DNA of 64,000 nt from Apostichopus japonicus (Eukaryota > Echinodermata > Holothuroidea > Aspidochirotida > Stichopodidae): contig NC_092562.1 of the NCBI RefSeq assembly GCF_037975245.1, positions 22,027,054 through 22,091,053 on the forward strand. The letters run 5' to 3'. Below are positions 46,601 to 57,800 of this stretch, piece by piece. Numbering within the stretch: the stretch's first letter is position 1; every line of letters begins with the position of its first letter. Under the pieces are notes generated by a model, which was given only the letters and a program-made list of their open reading frames with translations, was not told where the DNA came from and ran no database searches. Both the position numbers and the translations under genes were made by a program.

Positions 46601-49600
46601 TCCCACTCCACACACTTGAACATTGGAACCGAAACCTCTTACTCATCAATTTTTAGAGCAAACTTTAGGTATATTGTTTTTTTTTTACCCCACTTGACTA
46701 TACTGTTAACAAAAGGAACAAATGGGGTGCTTTGTCCTTCCCTGAAGCGATGGCTACTGTAAGAAACGCCAGGACTAATGAAGCAGCAAAGTCAATACTG
46801 TACATACAGTAGCAGAGAGGAATGGGTCAGGGAGGAGGGAGGGGAGAATCAGTGTACATAAGTAATGCACTGACAGTTTAATGACATACTTAAAGTCAAT
46901 TGCAGAAATCATGAAATTAATGCAGTGCAAGGTAACACTGCTGCTATGAGAAAACTTACAATTATCAAATTTGTTCATGGATGTGATAAATATTTCATTT
47001 TCAGTACAAAAGATTGTTCTAGATAATTCAACATGTTCTGTTTCATTTGGTCGGTCAGTGAGCAAGGTACTGTTATACTGTACAGTATTTATGCTCTTCA
47101 TCTCCAAAGTTTATTATATTTTGTCCGAATATTTACTCAGAATAGAAGCCACCCATAAATTATTTTGTTATTCAACATTCGTCAAATAGCATATCAGTTG
47201 AGTGGAGGATATCAGTGAATTTGGTACAGTACTGTCTGTATATGCCACTATATGGTCTTGCTGTTAGTGCAGTGTCTGTAATGATTAAATATACAGTACT
47301 TTTAAGAGTACAGTATAGAGGAACAAGTTGTTCTTTATTTGTTCAGGCGCGTATGTATAAATTTACTTCGTTCCCCACTTACCTGTCTCCCCACAACCTA
47401 TGCACCGCATTCTACCGTGTCTAGAATGCCCTGGTAATCTTTGAACACTGTACACCCTCACTGGCCCTAATGGCCTTCCTTCATTAAAGTAAGAAAAGCT
47501 GAAACATGTACATACGAAAATATATGCCTATCCGCGTAAACAAGGCGGTATAGGCAACGAACGAAGTAGTCTCGCAGAGCTACTACCTGTTACCCTAAAA
47601 ACGTTACGTAAGAAAAAACGAACGCTTGGGCGAGAGTGTACACTAAAAACAGCCCCCAAAAACACCCTTCCCTACAAGAAAAGGATACTTATCAGGCTGG
47701 AAAAGATCCTTGGAAGTGCAGAAGTCCTGATAGGAAACTTCTAGAGTATAAATCCAAGGTAATCCAGGCGAATTTCGCGAAAATTTTTCTAACTCGAAAA
47801 ACACAGTGAGACACTTTGTGGGTAGAAAAATGAAGGAAGGCCATTAGGGCCAGTGAGGGTGTACAGTGTTAAAAGATTACCAGGGCATTCTAGACACGGT
47901 AGAATGTGGTGCATAGGTTGTGGGGAGACAGGTAAGTGGGTCACTCGTAAATATATAAACCAGTAAGTACTAAGTTTTATAATTTACTGAGCGAATGGTC
48001 CTGCTAAAATCGATTTCAATAACCACGTTTGAAAGGCAATTTACCATTGACCAAAGTTCAAAGAAACAATGCATACAAAATGTGATAATTGCTCCATCCA
48101 TATATTTTATAAGATTTCATCAGCCTGAGCCACTCGGTAGTGTACGGTATATATTTAAATGATTTAAGTTTCTTCTGTTGCGGGTAAATTATGCATATTT
48201 TATAAAGCACTGGAAGACGCTCACGTCTGAAATTGAATTTAAATGCATGTGTGCGGTGTGAAGTCTGCACCTGTAATCAATATCTTATACTGTTGTATGG
48301 AGTAGAGTACTGTGTCTTCTTTTGCAACCAATGTACCGTACAATAGGTCAAGTGTGTTGTAAGAATAACAATACGATTAATCGACCTTTAGTGAGGTTTA
48401 CTTAAATTAATCAACTAAAAAGTTCAACTGTAGAAAGAAGTACATTAAAGCAAAATGGCGGCTGGCAGTAAATTAGCCAAACGTAGGCAAACGCTAAGTA
48501 TGGAAGACCGGGAATGCCACAACTACAATCCACTATGGAATGCCAATCAACACAATGTCATCACAAATACAACAGTACAATTTAGTCTTACTGAACCTGC
48601 CTCAGCAAGATAGTGATATAACGTCACTTATTTTTTATGTTTTTTACATGTAAAGTAAACTATTTTAATATCTTCTCATTAGTAATCTGGAACACATACA
48701 GTATCCAAATCAATCAGATGGAAGTTACTTGTATTTAAATTGCTCTGTTGGGAATCGCTATTAATATATATTTTATTGTAAAGCAAAGAATTCCCATTCT
48801 TATCAGCTGGAATCATTTCAACTATGTTTTAGACTAGTAAATCTTGCAGTGTGGTAAAGAATATGCCACAGAATGCACCATTTCACATATAAGTTTAATT
48901 TTTCATGGGTAGGAGGACTACCAGACCCCCCAGGTCCACACCCTTCCTTTGTCAAATCCTGATTGATTTTGGTAAATCAATCACCCTTTCACCGTTTGCT
49001 TGTCTCTCCAACGAGATGGGAATGTTTATACAGGCTATTTATGCAATTAATTCATAGCTGCCTGTGGCCTAATCAAGTTAATCCTAGTCATAATCAGGCT
49101 TTCAGCAACCCATCGGAAGAACTGTATTTTGCATTTCTACCATAAAACGTGATAAACTAGAACATGAAAGCCAGATAACCATCATTTATGTAGGATGTTG
49201 CTGTAAGGTTATTAAGTATTGTTTAACCAGAGTATTATGTCATTTTGTCAACTGTATTTTAAATTAAGTAAAATTGTGAACATGTACTCATATTTGTGAT
49301 ATATGACATTTTTTTTTGGTTTTCAAATTATACTATAAATTTCCCAAGATTGAAAACCCGGAAAATTTTCACCATTCCCCTTTTCATTGGTAACCAAGTA
49401 CAGTAACTGCCATGATGTTAAATTTTTCAATCATTCTCACCTTTCACTTTAAATGATTTAGTCCTTAACATGTTCTTTTTCTCCACATAATACAGGCAGC
49501 TGTAATGATGCTGGGATTCATTCTTATGATCATCGTCGGCACTCTGAGGATTGGTGGTGTGGGAGAGGGTTGGCACCGAGCCAAAGAAGGAGATAGATCC

Positions 49601-50704
49601 CAGCTTGTTGATTTTGGTCTGGATCCTACAATTCGACTTAGCTTTTGGTCCATTTTCATTGGCGGTTCCCTCTTCAGCATCTCAGCGATGGGAACCAAAC
49701 AAAGCGTCGTCCAGAGGTACAATTCCTGTTCATCGGAACGGAATGCCAAGATGGCGGCTTGGATGGGCATTTTAGGTCTCGGCGTTGTTGAAATCGCAGC
49801 GGTCGCCACTGGCATGACCATGTATGGATACTATGCGTACTGTGACCCACTAAGCGAGGGCAGAGTGGGCAGGCCAGATCAGCTCATCCCTCTCTTTATT
49901 ATGGACCTATTTCAATCCATCCCTGGCCTTCCAGGTATCCTCCTTGGAGGAGCGTTCTGTGCGTCTCTCTCAACGATGTCATCCATTTTGAATGGTCTAG
50001 CGGCCATCACCGGCCGGGATTTCATCAAAGTCTTTTGGGATAAGATGCCCGAAGCTCACTACCTTCTTGCTGTCAAGGGTTTCTCAATCATTTATGGCGT
50101 GCTATCGATCCTGGTGGCTTTCTTGGTTCCGTCCTTGGGTAAAGTCCTTCAGATTACCTTGACCCTTGGAGGTATATTCGGCGGCCCTGTATTGGGCGTC
50201 TTTTGTCTTGGAATGATCGTCCGACGTGCTAATTCCATTTCTGCCCTAGTTGGGCTCATCTTTGGAGTGTTAATAGGAGTAACCTTTCAGGTCGGATCTC
50301 TCCTCTATCCTCCATCATCTGCAGAGGGTCTACCTCTGTCAGTTGACAGCTGTCCCATCATTGGAGGGTCAAACGTCACTCTTGTCAGTTCGTCGATAGA
50401 ATATGGCGTTCTAACAACTCCTAGCGATATCGCAGAGGCTGATGTGTTTGAGGGGAGATTGTTTGGGATCAGTTTCCTCCACTACACTACCTTGACATCA
50501 CTAACAACCATTTTGGTCGGCTTCGTCGTCAGTTTCCTTCCGTTTGGTGAACAAGATGAAGTCGACAAGTCCCTACTCAGTCCTTTCGTCCAAGGCTTTT
50601 ATTCCTCTGTTTATGAAGGCGAAGCTGCAAAGCAAAGCGGTTTACGAGACGAGGCCGAACAAATGACCTTGGTTATACCCAAAATTGAAGATGCTAAAGT
50701 ATGA
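37647..50704 (+). CDS. SLC5 sodium/solute symporter, copy B (SMCT-like), 588 aa, two coding exons
   Basis: Exon 37647-38204 (186 codons) joins exon 49496-50704 in phase 0 after WTDVFQ, at the same point as copy A. Start ATG 37647 precedes the first helix (DYLVLTGMLVVCAAIGIYH). Family motifs: REYFLGSRGI, VTYIGTPADVY, LPVFYRLEVTSVYEYLDRRF, FYTTVGGIKAVIWTDVFQ, NSCSSERNAKMA and, near residue 337, GGAFCASLSTMSSILNGLAA (Na2-site helix). It aligns end to end with copy A in the same orientation, so the pair is a tandem duplication, moderately diverged. The tail ends IEDAKV. The 11.3-kb intron is filled with transposons. Substrate is unknown. Confidence 0.88.
38205..39254. other. 5' part of SLC5-B intron
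   Basis: The donor GTGAGG follows exon 1. GA-rich sequence lies at 38250-38370. From about 38700 the palindrome-like words TACTGTA and TACAGTA become frequent. No gene seen. Confidence 0.5.
39255..39770 (-). mobile_element. Candidate solo LTR
   Basis: On the minus strand the segment begins TGTCTGTGGAACATTG and ends GGGCTCGTCACA, TG...CA limits common to gypsy-type LTRs. It carries a CCAATCAG box near 39710 and TATAAAAGGCGGC (TATA at 39580-39586). No second LTR or internal coding is nearby. The flanks do not give a clean duplication (TAAT occurs on both sides but is offset by two bases). Confidence 0.4.
39771..41412. other. Middle of SLC5-B intron, no element recognised
   Basis: Low-complexity and CTGTACAGTA-type words (for example 40128, 40810). 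A G-rich patch lies at 41098-41125. Confidence 0.5.
41413..41587 (-). repeat. 3' LTR of the gypsy-type element
   Basis: 175 bases, TGTCCTGGAG...ATACTACA on the + strand. It is a near copy of the LTR at 45427-45605 with scattered substitutions and small indels, so insertion is not recent. Confidence 0.85.
42041..43080 (-). pseudogene. Integrase region of the gypsy-type element
   Basis: On the minus strand: the zinc-binding part with LHECHPGMSR...ARSYVWWPGLD (about 42960-42900) and C-x2-... LECISTQNKPP (about 42860), the catalytic core with WLHLDFAE, VVSDNGPQF and GLAEKH (a DDE triad; core frame 42716-42354), and the C-terminal domain RVFDLYQPVRVKN...HAEHLIP (42274-42041). Frameshifts and stops between these blocks (around 42890, 42720, 42300) make it non-functional as read. 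Confidence 0.85.
43093..44130. mobile_element. Poly-A/T-rich TIR element inserted in the gypsy-type element
   Basis: The left end (TA)CAGTAGTCAGTTGGG then TTAAAAACAAACAA and the right end TTGTTTGTTTTTACCCCACTTGACTA(TA) form imperfect inverted repeats of about 25 bases, with a TA at each side as in Tc1/mariner-like insertions. The interior has many GGGGTAAAAAAAAACAA blocks and their complements. No coding frame was recognised. It splits the pre-integrase segment from the integrase. Confidence 0.65.
44130..44400 (-). pseudogene. Protease trace joined to pre-integrase segment
   Basis: On the minus strand, MEVDTGASRS (about 44350-44320) is the aspartic protease active site of retroelements. About 120 bases later, DEILTKVYDYTLARWPS (about 44190-44140) is the linker normally found after RNase H. 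The whole RT/RNase H region between them is gone. Confidence 0.7.
44567..45373 (-). pseudogene. Gag of the gypsy-type element, decayed
   Basis: ATG at 45373 on the minus strand gives MAVFGNMEPFSESVED, a usual gypsy-type gag start. The nucleocapsid near 44690-44730 has the zinc knuckle CTRCSEADHNRDKC (CX2CX4HX4C). Stops and frame changes lie between. Confidence 0.7.
45427..45605 (-). repeat. 5' LTR of the gypsy-type element
   Basis: 179 bases, same ends as the partner LTR. An AATAAA on the minus strand (near 45490) may serve as poly(A) signal. Confidence 0.85.
45606..45983. other. Intron DNA between LTR element and truncated element
   Basis: No gene or repeat recognised apart from CTGTACAGT-type words. 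Confidence 0.45.
45984..46702. mobile_element. Second, truncated copy of the poly-A/T-rich element
   Basis: Nearly identical to 43445-44130, including the right end ACCCCACTTGACTATA, but lacking the left third. The ACCCGGCATTG plus T-run unit, present once in the first copy, is tandemly repeated here (46430-46490). High similarity implies recent activity or local duplication. Confidence 0.75.
46703..47360. other. Intron DNA, no gene seen
   Basis: AT-rich, with several TACTGTACAGTA words (47074-47085, 47226-47236, 47290-47315). Confidence 0.45.
47361..47953. mobile_element. Foldback-type element with 112-bp terminal inverted repeats
   Basis: The left arm 47374-47485 is the near-perfect reverse complement of 47829-47940. 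Weaker pairing extends outward to ATTTAC/GTAAAT (47361 and 47953), flanked by TATA on both sides. The 343-base centre has no clear frame. It lies in the SLC5-B intron. Confidence 0.8.
47954..49495. other. 3' part of SLC5-B intron
   Basis: No gene or element recognised. The acceptor TAATACAG precedes exon 2 at 49496. Confidence 0.5.
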
Positions 50705-51051
50705 GTAGTCCGAGATGAAGAATGTCCGAATTGTCAAAATTTTTCCTTTGAGTCTGAAATGCTGGTTTCTTTATATTTAGTTTTACATAAGTTTATTAGA
50801 ATTTTATGGAGGCTTGGCAATGAGTCAATGAAATGACGTATTGTATACATGGTTATGACTTTTCCTAATTTATTTATATGCATTTTAACATTTTATACAG
50901 GGTAGAAACAACGCTTTTTTGTAAGTACAACTCATGTTGGTCAGTAGTATCTGATAATTAAGACTTCGCTTTTTGGGATGACTTGTTGAAAACTTGGGGC
51001 AAAATAGTATATGATACCTTGAAATTTCAATGTTTGATGTAAATAATATAA

Positions 51052-51057
51052 AATAAA
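51052..51057 (+). terminator. Poly(A) signal of SLC5 copy B
   Basis: AATAAA about 350 bases after the stop at 50704, in AT-rich sequence. Confidence 0.5.
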
Positions 51058-51059
51058 GT

Positions 51060-51770
51060 CAGATTTAGTTCCTTCAACCATTAGTGTGCATTTACTTGAG
51101 ACTTTCTTCTGCATTAACTTCACTCAGTATTTTAAATTAAGAGACCACTTTACTTATTCACTATTCCGTATGTCATATTGGTCATGCAAGCTCCTGCCAC
51201 AAGGTTGTAAAAAACACTTTTGTATTTACTGTACTTCACTCTTTCTGCTTCAACAAAATATTTATTGCTTAATATTTTTTTTATGAATTGATAATTAAAG
51301 CTTGACTTTGTCTGATTCTGGACGCAATGCTGCATTGACCAGGAAAGTTGAACTCAATGGAAAAGCCATTTTGACTTATTTTGGTTGCAAAATGTAAAGT
51401 CTGAAAATTAGTAAATTTGCAAGTTTTTAATGTTCATTCATATTAACAGCATGACTTCCAAGAGGGGAGGGGTGAAGGAGAGGATCTTTGTGCATTGAAG
51501 ATATCGATCATGCAAGCCCTTTACATACTGTATACTGCACAGGTGTACTTTTTGCCTTAGCCTTTCTTTTTGTAAAACAATGGTGAATATATCGTAACGT
51601 CACCCTGTCAGACTCAAGTACTGTACAGGCAATACAGCCTTCCATTCATCATGTATATTAGCAAAGCAAAATCGGTCAAGTTTCTTCTTTTTGGATTTGG
51701 TGATAATTGTAACCTTTGCAATCCATTCATGATGGCGTATGTGTGCGCATGCGTGTGTGTTTGTGATGCC
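51060..51770. other. Intergenic DNA, no gene seen
   Basis: AT-rich sequence with TACTGTATAC words near 51528 and the start of the satellite after 51770. Confidence 0.45.
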
Positions 51771-51771
51771 C

Positions 51772-52900
51772 AGCTTGTAAACTCGATATCTGAAGAGTGG
51801 AGGTTGGACCAATGATATTTGGTGTGTAGAAGTACCACATTGAGTACAAGAAGTTTATTGTTTTTTCTGGAGGTCAAAGGTCATTAGTCAAAGCCTAGGC
51901 ATTTACTGAAACTTGTTCACTCCTGATGCATTTTCTTTTCTCCTTTTTTTTGTGGGGGGAGGGGGAGGAGAGAGGAAAGGGATAGTGTGGCAGGGTATGA
52001 TGCAGTTGTGGACTAGTATGTTTTCTAGACCTCATGCTATTTGCATAATCTGCTACTGATGATGTTATTTTATTAAATTTGTTTTGGTTTTGATGATAAT
52101 CATAACCTTTGTAGCATGCATGCGAATGAGTGAGCGTGTGAGAGACGCCTTGCTTGTAAACACAGTACAGTATCTCAAGAACCAAAGTTTTTCATGTGTA
52201 GAACGATATTGAGTAGAAGCATATTGTTTTTGAGGACGTCAAAGTTCATTTGGGGTCACCAGTGATCAAATTGTGAAAACCTTGTAAACATGATATGTCT
52301 TGAGGGGAAGCTTGGACCAATCTCATATTTGGTATGTAGTTGTGACAAGTTAAATAAAAGAAGGGTATTGTTTTTGGTGGACGTCAAAGGTCATTTGGGG
52401 TCACCAGTGGTAATATTGTGAAAACCTTGTAAACCTCTTATCTCAAGAAGGGAAGCATGGACCAATTTCATATTTAATATGTAGTTCTGACACATTGAGT
52501 ACAAGAAGTCTGTTGTTTCTGTTGGTCAAAGGTCATTTGTAGTCACCAGGTGTCAAGTTTTGAAAAAACTATATTTACTTCGTTCCCCACTTACCTGTCT
52601 CCCCACAACCTAAGCACCGCATTCTACCATGTCTAGTATGCCCTGGTAATCTTTTAATACTGTACACCCTCACTGACCCTAGTAAACCAGTAAGTTTTAT
52701 AATATCTCTTATAGGGAAGCTTGGACCAATCTTATATTTAGTATGAAGTTGTGACAAGTTAAATAGAAGACAGGTATTGTTTTCTGTGGATGTCATTTGG
52801 GGTCAACAGGGTAAAATTGATTGAGTACAATAATTCTATTGTTTTTGGTGGTCAAAGGTCATTTGGAGTCACCAAGAGTAAAGTCGTGGAATCTTGTTAT
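51772..52900. repeat. ~130-bp satellite with AGGTCA-type half-sites
   Basis: Units begin with TTGTAAAC...ATCTCAAGAA at about 51775, 52155, 52285, 52427 and a broken one at 52705. They share GACCAATTTCATATTTGGTA, CATTGAGTACAAGAAG and GTCAAAGGTCATTTGGGGTC. The array is interrupted at 52572-52690 by a foldback-element end. Confidence 0.8.
52572..52690. mobile_element. Single terminal arm of the foldback element
   Basis: ATTTACTTCGTTCCCCACTT and the following ~110 bases match the left arm at 47361-47485 with few changes. No opposite arm is nearby. It lies within the satellite. Confidence 0.8.
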
Positions 52901-54829
52901 ACTTGGCATGTGCATGAATCATATTTAGAAATTTATTGTTTATATTTTATTTATCAACATTGCCCTGCTTTCTTTGGTATTGGCCTGTTTGCTTTTGTTG
53001 CAGGGTGGAATAAATGTCTCCACAAATACCTGCTGTCTCTTGGTCTTCTCTTCACTTTGTGGGCTTACTCACCATCACCCCATCCTCAGTTCCCTACAAT
53101 ACCTCTCCCGACCCACCTTACCTCCACCGCTGAGCTTCATAAACTTAATTTCCTCTCACACATTAGACACATCTACATATTTCTGACGATGAACCTAATA
53201 AGGAGTAAAACAGCCATTGGTGCCTGGTCTTGGGAGCAAATCATCCAGCTGCCATCCTCGGCTCTTTGATTTTGAGTGACAAATTACTGAAAAGTATTAA
53301 TGGCAGATACATGAATGGGGAGAGAGGCTTATAGTTCTAATGCTTGTTCAAAACCAGAGGATTTTAGTGAAGATCAAAGTAGCTTAAAAAAACTCACATG
53401 TCATAAGAATCATGTCGGCCGCAAAACTAAAATTAAGTGTTGTTTGACCTAATTGGGGAACAGTTCATCCAGCCTTTTTCAGGTTACAAGTTTCAAGGTA
53501 GCCTATAGTCACAAAACCTGAATGATTCTTCTACCACCGAAAGTAGTCAGCAATTTCGAAACTAACTTAAAACTGACCTAAAATGTAACAAACTAATCAA
53601 TATTTGCTTTATACCAACATCATAACATTGAACAAAAGATTTACCACTTGAATCCTGTAGACAAATTAAGATGTTTAAGTTATATGCTGCTCTGATTGGC
53701 AGTATTAATCAATTTTACCTAACGTGTTGAGTTTTGATAACAGACAATGATTTTCGCTGGAAATGAACCCCCTTCTCTCACTCACTTGAAATTCTGGTCA
53801 TTCTGACGTATTTTTCACCCAAATTTTTCTCAAAAAATGCACTTTTCCAAATGAACATCCCATGAAATATTGTGAATTTTTAATGATGGTTTAATATTTC
53901 ATTGAAAGGAGAGTGGTTTCATCTTAAAGCTGTTTTGTTACGATATTTCCCCACTATCCAACTTTTGAAGAACAATTGAAGAAGCTAGATGATTGCTACT
54001 TACATTAGTATATAATATCAAAATAATTCTAAAGAATGAAATTCATTACAAAGTTTATATATTTTGCATAGAAATAAATTACAAATCAAGGTAAACTCTT
54101 ATTTATTGACAAGATTTATTTAAGATATTCCAAAATAAAATAGAAAAACTACTACTATCCTACACATGGTTAGTTACAAAATACCAACCATACATACTGT
54201 AACTACATATTGCTTAAAATGTTTCATAGATGTTTTCTTCACAAAATATCAGTTGCTAATAGTAGAATACAATTAAATCATTTGCATCATACCAAATGGC
54301 TGACCACTACAAAATGGTTTCAAGCAACAACATACCCTGATAGATAATATGAAAGAAATTTCAACTTGCATGTCCATGAAGTGGTATAAACTATTTTTGT
54401 TTCAATATTGCTAACATGATAATCAATTCTGGAGGAGTCTTAACAAGTAGTGTGCATATTAACTGGCAACAATTCAAAATGTTCCATACTTTCTTCACCC
54501 AACAAACACCTATTTGGTTGGTTGCAAGAGAGCTTTGACGGCCAGTTTGATAATAAACAGTATTAATCACAGAGGAAAGAAAGGCCAAGAAGTTTTGCCC
54601 CACGTAAAATATAATTGCTTACAAAGTATCACCATTGAATAATCTTTGTGCAGTGACCCTGTGAAAAACATCATCTCACTTAACATGCCCCAAAAATTGA
54701 GTACATCTATGCATAAACATTCAACTCTAGAATCAATTGAATTGCTGCTCAGTTTTAACACTTTTTAGTCTTTGGGTGTTAATAAAAAAGTACTGTAAAG
54801 ATTTGGTATTCAAATTTCATATATTGGGC
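52901..54829. other. Intergenic DNA, no gene seen
   Basis: Probably includes the GILT 3' UTR on the minus strand; candidate minus-strand poly(A) signals (TTTATT on the + strand) lie at about 54100-54118. No other coding signal. Confidence 0.5.
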
Positions 54830-57800
54830 TCAAAGAAAGATTTTGGTGGGTTGACATTCTTTAGGCTGCGTTCCTTGGTATGTGCTGCAAACTAGAGATA
54901 GAAGATCTGCCTCGGCCTTCTTCTCCATGTCTTCTGTATGATCCTGTTTATGAAAGTAAGGACTTACATTAATGACTAAAGGTGCTTTGCAATTTTCAAG
55001 AAACATAAAAAAGAGTTGGGGGAGGGAAAATGCATTTTTGCTTAAAGGGTGTGAAGACTCGTGCAAAAGAAACGTCTATTGCCGGTAATCTGACCTAGTT
55101 TTGAATGAGGTGTAACAGATTGGTTAGACACCACCATCGATCCCAGAAATACACACACAGCTTGCTACCGTCGGTAATAATAGACACTAGTGTACAGTCA
55201 GTACATACAGCTGCGGTCAAAACCCACAGCACATTGTACAGACGATACAGCGATGGACATCTCAGATCCAGCTTAAGATAACAAGGTATCACATTTCATT
55301 ACTGTCTGCATTTTGTAGCGACAAGAGAAAAACTTCACTTGCAAGCAACGGAAAGTTAACTTTTTCTGAGCGCAGCACGCGGTTTGGGGCGAGTCTTCGA
55401 TGCCTTTAATCATCAGTGATGTGCTACTGTACCTTACATCGACATGAGCAACTTTGCCCTTCTACGTATTACTCAAAAATTTATGACAACGATGTGAGAT
55501 TAAAGAATCATTGAATTTTGCACGCATCAAACAATTATTTTTATCAAAACAAAATTCAGCAAAAGCCAAAATCATCTTAAATCTATCTGAAAAGATAAAA
55601 CCTTACTTTACTTACCCCATTAACAGTCACCCAGGGAACATATTTGTGAGGTGGAACTAAGGCAGCTGTCTGTAAGGCCATTTCATGTTCCAACTGGTTG
55701 CCAAGATCACCTTTTGCACACTCATTAATTTGGTCAAAGTCTGCCCCAAATTTAGTAACACACTGAGAATAGAACAAATTTAATTGCATAATAATAGGTT
55801 TTTCTTAAATACTAAAATGAACATGAATTGTTTACTAATAACATCAAAAGCATCGGAGTGAAACATCATTTTATACGTATATAAGTTTGGTAGAAAAAAT
55901 TACAACTAGCTATGCTGTGCAGCAAAACTGTAAAATCCTTGTACTTGTGTACATATTGCTGTCAATCAGTGTCCTCCTTGATAACAAACTAAATATGGTG
56001 ACCCTGTGTACATAGCAATTTGGTGACTATTGTCACAGCCTAAAGCTTAGGCTAAATTGATCTAGTTCATTTTATTAGTAGTGGCAAAACACTCATGAGT
56101 GAGAGGGGTTTTTTTTAATCAAAAATATATATTTCAGATTTTTATTTATTGATTTCATTTAAATTTATATTCACGACCCTATTTAGAGTTATTGGCAAGC
56201 ATATGCCTACTGCATCGACAAACATATATATTTCGATTGGTCTCCAGACAATATGCACATATCTGAGTTCATAATGTCCTACAGATATGGTAAAAATTAC
56301 CAGACAACTTCAGTATTAGAGACCTGTCATTTTATTTTGAACTGTTTTAGAACTGTCGAATCAACGGACCAGATGTGTACATTTCAAGTAATGTGCACAA
56401 AGGCTGACTTCCATTCCAAAAGCCACTGCATTGGTATGTGAGTAATTAACAAAGTTGTCACATGATTCGTTAGCAAGGTTGTATAATGAATGCCCTTGAT
56501 GACATCACCATATATATATAATAGTCAGTCATATGATTAAGTGTGTTAAAAATTAAAAAATCATACCAGTACCAATACCACCTGAGACACAGTCAGGGGG
56601 GCGGATCCCCCCCCCCCTGATGGACTCAAATGGACTGCTGGCGCCCTTTTCAGCTCTTTACCACTTTTTACTTATTCGCGATTATTGACTTTTTTATTGC
56701 GCTCTCATCTTCCTATTGACATTTGTCACATTTTGTTGGTGTAATTTGGCGATGACACCTATTTATTCTTCGTTTATCTGCAAATTAGCCAGGCCCGGAA
56801 AGGGTAATTTCCGGCGATCTAGGGAGTATTTTTACTCAAAATATTTCTGTACGCTACAGGCCAACCTGTGGTGGCGCTCTGCTTAGGTAGTGTCGAGAGC
56901 GCCCCTACAGACCATTCTCGCCCCTCCTGACCAATATCCCTAGCTCCGCCACTGCCTGAGACGTTAATGAAACTATCATTATTACCTTATGGTGAGACAG
57001 TTGCAGTCAAATGTGTGTATATTACAGCATTATGAAATGTACATACCTTGCTGTATGCATCAATTGGAAATGTGGCAACCTCTGCACAATGGATGATATC
57101 AAAGGCTGTAGGGAATTTTTCAAAGTGCAGGGTACAAGTTTCTAAAAGATTCCCCCAGCATTCCATAGCTCCATGCTGGCAAGTAAAGTTCCATTTGTCA
57201 CCAACTGCTGTTTCCTGGAAATGGGAGAATTAAACAGTATTTATATTTACTTAGGTCTGTTACAAGTACAGCTCATTTTTGTTACAGCATTTTTCAATGA
57301 AAAAAAGAGATAAATAGTGTTATCTTTACCCGAGATATTTTGGAAATATTGCAAGTGAAAGGTTATAAATCGGCTCTGTCATTCCAGTATGATAAGTGTC
57401 CTTTGGTAAATTACGCCATATAGAATGGAAATATCATAATAGTTGATGTCTTAATTTCTTATGAAGACAGATCAAGACATATAATGCACGGCCATGCACA
57501 GCCTATATGACCTACACATACTGTACCATGCAGTATGTATGCCTGTAGTGGTATTAAATTTATGGACATTCACGGTAAGCAGGAGATCAGCATCTTCTAG
57601 CACCCCTAATTAACATAACATTTCTCAGAATCGGAACAAGTCACCTCTGGAATTATATTTCGTGACAGCCTCCCAGCGAAAGATTATGCATGTACATGTT
57701 GAACACTACAGATGAAATAAGCCTGCCCAGAATGCTGTTAATTTTAAAATAGGTTTTTCTCTCACCTCAGCATTCCCATATGGCACAAGTTGAAGGTTCA

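Noticed and set aside
52790-53269. 159-codon plus-strand frame
   Set aside because: It starts in the satellite and shows no domain, motif or splice support.
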